Shown one piece after another: positions 56,733 through 64,000 of a DNA stretch of 64,000 nt. Within the stretch, counting starts at the first letter, position 1; each line of letters opens with the position of its first letter. The notes under the pieces were generated by a model. It was not told where the DNA came from. It saw only the letters and a program-made list of their open reading frames with translations, and did no database searches. This DNA comes from Carpediemonas membranifera (taxonomy: Eukaryota > Fornicata). Position numbers and translations under genes: made by a program. The stretch spans positions 682,001-746,000 of the forward strand of contig JAHDYR010000003.1 in the NCBI GenBank assembly GCA_019828565.1, read 5' to 3'.

Positions 56733-58246
56733 ATGAACAAGGCGCAGAACGGACTGGATTTGCTCTCTCAGGCATATTCATGCTACAGAAGACACAAATT
56801 TGACGATGCTGTGGAGATTTGTACCACGCTTTTGGCCAAAAACAGCCTTGATCAGGCTGCTTTCGTGCTCAAATGCCGTGCAGCCAATGCTATGGTCGCT
56901 GTAGACCGCACTGGTTCGTGGAACATGCTATCTTTCACCCAGATATTGACGAGGAAGTTGCTGGAGACACGCTACTTGATCGAAACGCGGCCACGACGAC
57001 AGCTCGAGTTGGCACGACGTACCGACGCACATCTACTGCCGCCAGACCCGTGACCAAGTCAGGCCGACCTGTTACCGGTTTTATGCGGCCTGGAACGCAG
57101 AATCGCATGGCCTCTGGCCGCCGCCAACAGATGAAGACCGCGACAGCCAGGGCCGGCACGGCGAGGCCGGTCACATCGGGCGGAAGGGTCCTTAGGCTTG
57201 GCACGGCGTCACTCGCGACACTGCAGAGGGAAGGGCAGATCGAGCTGGGGTCGATTGACCCGCACTCGTACGCCTCGAAGCCCTATGGCCGGATTCTGGC
57301 CGACTATCTCATAGACGTGTCCGGGGAGACGTCAAGGGCCACGGAGCTGGCTAGCACTGCTCTTGGACTGAAGGAGGACGATGTATTCTGGTGCCACCGC
57401 CACGCCCGCGCCCTGTACAACCTCGGGCTTCTCCAAGAGGCCGAGACGGCGTACAAGCGCGTGCTGCAGCTTGCCCCGTCCGTGTCAGTCTTCATGGAGG
57501 CAGCCCGCATCCCAGTCCGCCGTGACCAGCCGCTGGCGGCCAAGGAGCTGTACGACCGGGGCCTGGCGGTGTTCCCGGGGTCCCCCTCCCTCATCCTGGG
57601 CAAGGCCAGGGTCGAGGACACACTCGGGAACGAGGCGGAGGCGGAGAAGCTGTTCAAGGCCGTGATCCGGGCCGACCCCACCAACCTCGAGGCGATCGCG
57701 TCGTACGGGGCAAACGCCTTCTACTCCTCCCGGTACGAGCTCGCCCTGCAGCTGTTCACCCGGCTTGTGCACATGGACGCTGCTGTTCCGGCGGTCTGGA
57801 ATAATCTGGCCCTCTGCTACCACCACATCTGCCAGCCCGACCTCGCCCTGCAGGCCCTGCAGCGGGCACTGCTCGGGGCCGACTCGGACGCCACGGCTGC
57901 CGTCTGGTACAACACGGCGCTGGTCGCACTGGCCCTGGGCGAGCATGCCTTGGCCAGGGACGCGCTACACTGCACGCTGCAGACGGACCCAGCGCATACC
58001 GCCGCCCTAAACTGCCTGGGCGTCCTCGAGCTGCAGCAGGGTAACGATGAGGCGGCTCGGCAGGCGTATATGGCCGCCAGTGAAGGAGACGGGTTCGAGC
58101 CGCACCTGAACCAGGCCCTGCTGGCGTACAAGACGGGCAGGGTGGAGAAGGCGTTTGAACTCGTCAAGGGTGTGTTGGAGGATGTGCCCGGTGAGGAGCA
58201 GGCGACCCAGCTGGAGGCCCGCATCAAAGAGGATTTCCTTCTGTAG
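56733..58246 (+). CDS. BBS8: BBS8/TTC8, BBSome subunit
   Basis: TPR subunit of the BBSome, which carries membrane proteins in and out of the cilium. The first exon gives YSCYRRHKFDDAVEICTTLL and LDQAAFVLKCRAANAM. A 29-nt intron (56914-56942) joins AVDRT to DIDEEVAGDTLLDRNA. The diagnostic disordered segment follows: SGRPVTGFMRPGTQNR, ARPVTSGGRVLRLGTASL, matching human 'RPITGFLRPSTQ...RPITSSSGRFVRLGTASM'. About eight TPRs run from residue ~150 to the end (LEAIASYGANAFYSSRYELA, VWNNLALCYHH, AVWYNTALVALALGEHALA). 494 aa against ~515-540 in animals. Confidence 0.93.
56914..56942 (+). other. 29-nt intron in BBS8
   Basis: Starts GTTCGTGGAAC, ends CTTTCACCCAG. Excision joins the two BBS8 frames in phase (G|AT = Asp). 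Confidence 0.92.
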
Positions 58247-58352
58247 GGGTAAATAGTGAGAGGAGCAGTGCGATGTTTTATCTCGTATGGCTCCGTCCAT
58301 TTGCGTCAGAGAAGGCCGCGTCAAGCCGGCCATTTGACGAGTTCAATGAGCA

Positions 58353-59426
58353 ATGGAGGGCGAGACGATCGAAACGATCCAGTTTGGCGATAACGTCATC
58401 ATATACGAGGGCGTGAACCGAGTATTCGTTCATAAGATCGTAGAGCATGAGCGGTACGACAGCAAGTTCGGCACCTTCTACAACTGCGATTTCGTCGGGA
58501 AACGCTACGGCCAGCCGATCTTCGACAACAAGGACCGCAACCACATCTACGCGTTGAAGTTTAACTCACTTTTGTGGACTCTTGCGCTTGAGAAGCGCAC
58601 GCAGGTGCTATATCTGCCAGACATTGCCCATATCATCGCACAGCTCAACATCCGTGCCGGTGATACAGTCGTGGAGGCTGGAACGGGTTCAGGCTCCCTC
58701 TCGCATGCACTTGCCGAGGCTGTCGGCCCCACTGGCCGTCTCGTCACCTTTGAGTTTCACGAGGTTCGTGCCGCCGCGGCAAAGGAAGAATTCGCCGACC
58801 ATGGTCTTAAGAACGTCACCAGCCTACACAGAGACGTCTTAACCGGCTTCCACGTTGACGACGCGGCTGTGGTGTGCGACGCTCTCTTCCTGGACGTACC
58901 CGCGCCATGGAGTGTGATCGAACATGTCGCCGAATCTCTCAGGCCGGGCAAGATGTTCTGCTCGTTCTCCCCATGCATCGAACAGGTCCAGCGCACCGTT
59001 GCTGCGGCTGCGAAGGCTGGGTTCACCGACATTGTAACTCACACCGTCGACGTCATCTCATACGACAGACGGTCCCGGCCTGTCTTCGACATCGTCACCC
59101 AGACCATCAACCAGCTCCAGACAGGCGGCAAGATTGTCGAGAGCCGGCTTGCCAAGCGTGATGATGAGGAATCGAAGGCGAAGGCTGCGGAGGTCGCCGA
59201 GTCGCGGGAGCGGGCCATCGCGGCAATGGAGCAGCTGATACCTGTGCTTCCCCGCGGTGTGACGTCGCAGTGCATCCCCATGAAGGAGCAGCAGACACAC
59301 AAAGGCTACCTCAGCTTCATGCGGGCCCCTATCCCCTTTGAGGGGGTGGAGATCGACGTTGAGGTCACCACGTTCATGAAAGGCGGGAAGCGCAAGGGCA
59401 GGGGCCGGGGGCGGGGGAAGAGGTAA
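58353..59426 (+). CDS. TRM61: tRNA (adenine-58-N1)-methyltransferase catalytic subunit
   Basis: TRM61 (TRMT61A) with TRM6 makes m1A58 in tRNA T-loops, including initiator tRNA. The 357-aa protein has the N-terminal beta domain (FGDNVIIYEGVN, FVGKRYGQPIF), the SAM-binding core LNIRAGDTVVEAGTGSGSLS and GRLVTFEFHEVRA, the catalytic-site strand DALFLDVPAPWSVIEH, SFSPCIEQVQRTV, and the C-terminal cap. The extreme C-terminus is an RGG/KG tail (KGGKRKGRGRGRGKR), nuclear or RNA-binding in character. TAA of the stop forms AGGTAAAG. It lies 106 bp after BBS8 on the same strand. Confidence 0.92.
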   Translation: MEGETIETIQFGDNVIIYEGVNRVFVHKIVEHERYDSKFGTFYNCDFVGKRYGQPIFDNKDRNHIYALKFNSLLWTLALEKRTQVLYLPDIAHIIAQLNIRAGDTVVEAGTGSGSLSHALAEAVGPTGRLVTFEFHEVRAAAAKEEFADHGLKNVTSLHRDVLTGFHVDDAAVVCDALFLDVPAPWSVIEHVAESLRPGKMFCSFSPCIEQVQRTVAAAAKAGFTDIVTHTVDVISYDRRSRPVFDIVTQTINQLQTGGKIVESRLAKRDDEESKAKAAEVAESRERAIAAMEQLIPVLPRGVTSQCIPMKEQQTHKGYLSFMRAPIPFEGVEIDVEVTTFMKGGKRKGRGRGRGKR

Positions 59427-60475
59427 AGACTCGCGGATCATATGGTGGATGGTAAAGGGGTGGGTCCTGGCAGGCACGTCTGCTGGGGCGGTGTGCGGCA
59501 GTGACAGGCCTGGGCAGTCGATGAGGAGATGGAGGGGGACTAAATGATTGCAATGGCATCGGTATCGTTATTAGACAATTTGCAGAGCGGTCGCTAGTGG
59601 TCGACCTGACTTGTCACCCCGAGTTCAACCACTCAAAATGGTGCGTGCATGCTTTTGAGTCCATGCTGTAGCGATACCAGCCAGCAGGTTGGCGACATGT
59701 TCACCCGATTTGAAATCCTATCGACTGCGGGTCCGAAGCTGAACGATGCTCTCACCTCGACTACTATCATCGAATCGCTGCCGCTCTGCCATAAAGCTTG
59801 TATAGCCCTCTAACATCTGGATCCGGGCCATTACCAGCGGGCGCACACTGGAAGTATGTGTTTGGAGTCGGCCCAAACTTCGATTTCGACCGACATCGAA
59901 CTTGACGAATAGAGGTCGGAGAGGGCTGAAACTCACACCATTACATCAAAATAGAAGCTCATACAGGATGGCTGACCCATCTTTATTTTTTAACCTGCCC
60001 ACCTCGTTCGGCCGGACGCCGAGTTCACGGCGAAGGTACCGGTGGCCCGCAGGAACCAGCAGCGGCGGGCCATGAGAGAGCAGCTGGTGCGATAGGAAGA
60101 GTACATCAGACGCTGTTCAGATCATCGTCGTGGTCATCAGCAAGAAGCGGAGGGCCTCCGCTAGCCAGGACAGCCGGCCGCAGTTAAGCCGGCCTCGCCA
60201 GTAGTGAATGCCGAATAGGCGCATGCCAGCCCTCATGACAGTCCAATAGCGGGATTATGATAATGTTTGTTGACCGGATTGCGGGAAGCATGATGAGGGC
60301 GTGATCTGGCTGGGTTCGCAGGATCGGCAATTAATCCACGTCTATCCGAGCTTGACGTATGCACCAAGGCGTGTTGCCCCCTGGGTTGCGATAGTATCCG
60401 GGGTGGGTTCGGCTTGACTCGCAGACTCGGCGACAGAGATAGCGGACGAAGCCTTTCTTCGAACATAAGCGGATA
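59427..60475. other. Intergenic, no gene supported
   Basis: About 1.05 kb without a coding frame of protein-like character. I looked for tRNA genes (for example around 59590-59650 and 60385) and found no consistent cloverleaf. It is the longest ordinary spacer outside the accessory island. Confidence 0.5.
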
Positions 60476-61510
60476 ATGGCTGATTCCTCCGACCCATTCA
60501 TGCAATCAAACCCCTTTTATGACCATGTCGAGCTCGATACATACGATCCCTTCGCTCAGGCGAAGAAGACTACAGAAACAGCAACACCACCAAAGACGAT
60601 GCCGAGAATGGTGAAAGAAGCACCAAAAATACCAGCACCAGCAACACAGAAGCCAAGACCAGCGGAAACGAAGGCCTCTAAGATTCCCGTGGCGCCCGAA
60701 GCACCCGTCGCAGACTTCGAGGCCCCTTATGGTGGGAACCCCGGCGACCGCGAGAAAGAACTACAAAAGCGCGAGGCCAACCTCGCTGCCCGCGAGCGTG
60801 CATTGGAACAGCGGGAGAAGTCACTCGGCGGGGGCAACGGCAAGTCGCTCTCGGACGCCCCGAACTTCCCCCCGTTCCTGCCTTTCATCCACCACGACCT
60901 GCTCCACGACTTCGACAACTGGTTCCACCGCATCGTTCTGATCTCCGCCATCGGAGTGCAGGTCGCTGTGCTCCTCGCGACTTTTGCCAACATGGTCATC
61001 CTGATATGGGCGGGGATCATCGCCATCTTCTACACTGTCCACACCGTGTTCTACAACTACATCTTCCACATGCTCCTGGGCGTCGTGCTCCACATCGTCG
61101 TCACCCCCGCCCTCTTCATCCTGCAGTATAAGCCCCTCTACTCCGCCCTCAGGTACGGCCGCGGCACCTTCCTCATCTACAGCGCCGCCATCAGCATCGT
61201 GCTGCAGTTGCTCTGTCTCGTTGCATGCCTTGGCCTCGTAACAACCGGCACTGCTCTGCTCTACGACTTCTGGGACTGCACCACCGTCTTCTGGCCCAAC
61301 CTAGTCATGACGGTCGTATGGTGGACGCTCAGCTGCTGCTTCCTTGCTCAGGCCATCCTCGTCGCCGTCGTCTTTGTCCACCACTACAAGGTCATCCCCA
61401 TTATCCAGAGGCTGTGGAAGAGCCCCGTCGCCCGCACTGCCGCAAAGACAGCCACAAAGCAGGCCGCGTCGTCGCTGAAGAGCAGTAAGCCACAGAGGAA
61501 CACTGTGTGA
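60476..61510 (+). CDS. SCAMP: Secretory carrier membrane protein (SCAMP)
   Basis: SCAMPs are four-TM proteins of post-Golgi and endocytic vesicles. The 344-aa protein has the N-terminal NPF endocytic motif (QSNPFYDHVELD), a Pro/Lys-rich region, a short coiled coil (REKELQKREANLAARERALE), then NFPPFLPFIHHDL at the membrane boundary (family NWPP...PI..H.I). Four hydrophobic segments follow, with the family loop YKPLYSALRYGRG between TM2 and TM3 (family W..P.Y.A.R). A basic cytosolic tail closes it. The CGTAAATAG signal is ~15 bp after the stop. Confidence 0.85.
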   Translation: MADSSDPFMQSNPFYDHVELDTYDPFAQAKKTTETATPPKTMPRMVKEAPKIPAPATQKPRPAETKASKIPVAPEAPVADFEAPYGGNPGDREKELQKREANLAARERALEQREKSLGGGNGKSLSDAPNFPPFLPFIHHDLLHDFDNWFHRIVLISAIGVQVAVLLATFANMVILIWAGIIAIFYTVHTVFYNYIFHMLLGVVLHIVVTPALFILQYKPLYSALRYGRGTFLIYSAAISIVLQLLCLVACLGLVTTGTALLYDFWDCTTVFWPNLVMTVVWWTLSCCFLAQAILVAVVFVHHYKVIPIIQRLWKSPVARTAAKTATKQAASSLKSSKPQRNTV

Positions 61511-61680
61511 GTCAAATTTCCCGTAAATAGTAGATTTAGGCCGATTTTGTGTTTCTGGGATTCATGTGAACTGGATGGATGCAGATAGTGTGCGAATCTC
61601 GAAGGTGGCACTCCATTGATTATCATCTGTTGAACTGAAGTATCATAGAGTGCACAGTGCAAGCACTGCGTCTCTCCACT

Positions 61681-62594
61681 TCAATTAGCTTGCCCGGAGG
61701 CGAAGACTAGCGGCTGGTTAGCCGTAATTGGTGTATTGGGGTTATAGTTGGGAAGACGGGCTGGAGGTCTTGGATTTCTGAAAGCACTGGCTTGATACTG
61801 TGCATCCGTCATGAGGCCGCAATCCAAGATGTTCTGTGCAGCAGTCTTGTCTCTGTGGGAGAGATTGAGCCAAGTGGTGGTAGTAGGATCGGAATTGAGG
61901 CGTTGCTTGTAGCTCTGGATCCGTTAAATCTCGAATGAACTACTTTAACCTGCGGGGCAGACCCAGCGATAAATATCACACTGCACCGCCTTCCCGTGGC
62001 TGACCTGCGGTCAAGTAGAAATCTAACGATATCGTCATTTTGCACTTTAACCGCGATCTGGCGAGCGATGGGCGTTTGGCAAGACCTCGGTCATGCATAA
62101 TCAACAGCACGTGGGCGGGCGTTATCACCGATTTGGGCATCGCGGGCGCGCCACTGAGCACCACGGCACTGTGGATTTTCGCAGAGCATAACACGATGTG
62201 GGTGAACGTGCTGGTCATCACGCGGACGAACTCGCTTGTAGGTGGCGTGGCAGTGAGGGCAGACGACGGTGGTGCGATCCTCGTTAACCATGTTAAGATC
62301 GACGACAATGTTATACCTCTTGAGAAGGGGAACTATCTCTCTCGCGAACTTTCGATATGGCGCGCAAGGAATGAACATACCAGCAGGCGTGGTGAATCCC
62401 GAGCTCCCGTAGAAGACTTTCAGGCGAATGGGGGTGGCGATGGGATGGTGGCGACGTGTGAGCGATTGTGATGTTGCAGCTGTGCTGACGTCCACGAAGA
62501 AGACGCTTTGTGGAAGCCCTGGAGAAGACGATCTCCCTACCGACTTTAGACGTGAGTAGGAGGGAGACAGGGCAGTGTTGCGCAGTATAAACAC
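61681..62594 (-). pseudogene. Fanzor homologue, diverged relic (copy 3)
   Basis: Minus-strand relic, divergent from copies 1 and 2 but collinear: PCAPYRKFAREIVPLLKRYN, the Glu motif VNEDRTT, and a complete four-Cys zinc ribbon (CPHCHATYKR...CENPQC) inside the frame that ends at 62091. Then ~210 bases without homology, then RuvC-III SHRDKTAAQNILDCG (catalytic Asp codon at 61849-61851) and a Pro/Asn-rich C-terminus ending at 61681. RuvC-I and everything before it are missing. No element ends like those of copies 1 and 2 are seen. It shows that a second Fanzor lineage was once active here. Confidence 0.75.
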
Positions 62595-62597
62595 ATT

Positions 62598-62757
62598 GTT
62601 TGACCCTTCAATAGCACAAGATGATTTACCTTAAAGTGCGAAGTCGCAAACTTTGCGGGAGGGACACCTGCCGTTGCGTTTCGAAGTGTGTCACAACCTT
62701 CACATTGATCGGTTTGACCCTTCAATAGCACAGCTTCGCGTTGGCTAAAGTGCGAAA
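62598..62757 (+). repeat. Direct repeat upstream of E2F (114-bp offset)
   Basis: GTTTGACCCTTCAATAGCAC occurs at 62598-62617 and exactly again at 62712-62731. About 16 bp after each is AAAGTGCGAA (62633 and 62747), at the same 114-bp offset, while the DNA between is unrelated. Conserved pairs separated by diverged sequence look like a duplicated promoter module for the E2F gene at 62838. Confidence 0.6.
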
Positions 62758-62837
62758 CACAGGGTTTGGTTAAACTGCATACGGGCTGGATGACCGCATC
62801 CTTGCCAATAACAGTGAAGGAAGAAGGTGTATCACAG

Positions 62838-63876
62838 ATGAAAACTCGAAATTCACTTCGTCAAAGCTCACAGCCTCCGACGGAAGCGTCACAAAATTCT
62901 CGAGCGATTGGCGGGAAATGTTCGTTTTGCGCTCATTCTTGAGCATCATCTTGATCAATATTCTCACACAGCATCCGCGTCAAACCTCGGGCAGATCTCT
63001 CGTCGCTTTGTAGAGATCCTGAGCAGCTCCCCCGAGCCACTCGACATTGCAGCCATCGCCAACAGCCTCGACATCAAGCAGCGCCGGATATACGACATCA
63101 CGAACGTCCTCGAGGGGTGTGGGTTTATTAAGAAGGAGGGGAAGAAGCGGTTGAAGTGGTGCGGCCCGGGGGCCTCCGCGATCGACCCATCAACCAGCGA
63201 GCTCGCCTCGGAGCTCAAGGCGATAGAGATGGACATAGCGCGTGCGAAGAACGATCTCCGCATGTTCTCTGAGTCCTTGCCATCCGAGGTCAGCCTCTGT
63301 GTCTCGCAGCAGGACGTGATCAGCTCAGCGACGGCCCTGTCCAACCGGACCAAGCCCAACTTCGAGGCAGCACCGCTTCTGATCGCAGCCACCCCTGTGA
63401 ATGGCTCAGCAGACTCGATGCTTGCGGCGAACGACTCCGACGACGAGGTCGACCGGTCGGACCTCGCGATCTTGGGGATCCGGGCAGCACCGGGCAGCGA
63501 GATGATCCTTTCCACCCTGAATGACAACGGGGACCGGTACGCCATCGACTTGAAGTCAGACGAACCGATCCACTGCATCGTTCTGTCCGAGTCCCAGCCG
63601 TCGGATAGACCCGATGCTGGGGCCGAGAATCGTCTGGACGCCCTCACTGAGCTTACAGGCGACCTCCCCATCTCCGGCCGGGTCGGTGTTGAGGACATCG
63701 CCCAGACCTTCGCCAGCCAGGCCCCACCGCGGCAGCTGAACATCCCTGATATGAGTTTGAATGAATCACTGGCTATGTCGGACATGACCATGGTCGGTGG
63801 CGTCGGCATGGGCTCGTTCCTGGGCGGGGACGACGTGACCGAGTTTGACTCGTTCCTGCTCGAGTCGATGCGGTGA
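62838..63876 (+). CDS. E2F: E2F-family transcription factor
   Basis: Cell-cycle transcription factor. The exon-1 ATG gives MKTRNSLRQSSQPPTEASQN; removing 62920-62971 joins GGKS to SASNLGQISRRFVEIL in phase. The winged-helix DNA-binding domain (residues ~28-95) has LDIAAIANSLDIKQRRIYDI and TNVLEGCGFIKKEGKKRLKW with the RRIYDITNVLEG recognition helix. A dimerisation-like helix and marked-box-like region follow (SELASELKAIEMDIARAKND). The acidic C-terminus (VTEFDSFLLESMR) resembles a transactivation/Rb-binding tail. 328 aa. TTTGTAAAT follows the stop by ~25 bp. Confidence 0.93.
62920..62971 (+). other. 52-nt intron in E2F
   Basis: Starts GTTCGTTTTG, ends ATATTCTCACACAG, both matching the local consensus. 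Without splicing the DNA-binding frame has no ATG. It is the longest intron in the window. Confidence 0.85.
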
Positions 63877-64000
63877 GGGCCGGGTGCCAGTCGCCGCGTT
63901 ATTTGTAAATCTTGCTCAGCTGTCTCCACCGTTCCTGCTAACCGCTGGCAGCCCAAGCATGCCTGCTTGACTATGCCTCGCCTGTTTGAGCCTGAGGGTC
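63877..64000. other. 3' flank of E2F
   Basis: 124 bases with the TTTGTAAATC motif at ~63903. Nothing else is seen before the window ends. Confidence 0.5.

Noticed and set aside
59585-59650. tRNA-like stretch with GAGTTCAACCACTC
   Set aside because: Acceptor ends do not pair and the anticodon arm fails; no second box at the right distance.

Overview
The window reads as nuclear DNA of a free-living, flagellated anaerobic-type protist, most likely a fornicate metamonad such as Carpediemonas. That placement is an inference from gene content and gene architecture; no rRNA or other marker is present to settle it. Reasons: a moderately GC-rich, gene-dense genome; intergenic gaps often under 200 bases; a G/A-TAAA-Y element close behind most stop codons; ultra-short introns (28, 29, 37 and 52 nt) starting GTTYGT or GTATGT and usually ending CACACAG or a similar fused branch/acceptor motif; and eukaryotic genes for cilia, membrane traffic, translation and the cell cycle, beside bacterial-type CoaBC and an ADP-dependent sugar kinase.

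Layout. 1-10.5 kb: end of an Ala-rich coiled-coil gene, CFAP161, a CFAP157-like coiled-coil gene, a decayed Fanzor transposon (2815-3777), a short NPHP4 (transition zone), a WD40 gene with two tiny introns on the minus strand, and two coiled-coil genes. 10.6-28.6 kb: a 1745-aa ankyrin protein, a small unknown gene, an FHA/SAP-like nuclear protein, ADP-dependent glucokinase-like kinase, CoaBC, an RCC1-like protein, a Vti1-like SNARE, a B-box protein, OSTC, a TVP38/VTT membrane protein and an LRR/coiled-coil protein. 28.6-42.8 kb is an accessory island: a frameshifted RCC1-like copy, an unknown gene, a complete 4.0-kb chromodomain Ty3/Gypsy retrotransposon with only 82-bp LTRs, a possible small Pol III RNA, a second (intact) RCC1-like copy in inverted orientation, and a 2.5-kb Fanzor element. 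42.8-64 kb: BLOC1S2-like, mevalonate kinase, a 1931-aa PACT-like coiled-coil protein carrying about 25 near-identical 96-bp repeats, MO25, an SBDS lacking domain III, mannose-6-phosphate isomerase with an extra N-terminal region, HSP90, BBS8, TRM61, SCAMP, a third Fanzor relic and E2F.

How the genes fit together: CFAP161, the CFAP157-like protein, NPHP4, BBS8 and the PACT-like protein are flagellum/basal-body/ciliary-gate components. Vti1, BLOC1S2, SCAMP, OSTC and the VTT protein serve the secretory and endosomal system. SBDS and TRM61 serve ribosome and tRNA maturation. MVK, MPI, CoaBC and the ADP-dependent kinase are small-molecule metabolism. The most interesting content is the Fanzor family: three copies of a eukaryotic TnpB-like RNA-guided nuclease gene, two inside definable elements with target-site duplications. 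In both of those an element end lies within 12-45 bp of a host start codon, and a conserved structured non-coding tail at the right end is a candidate guide-RNA region.
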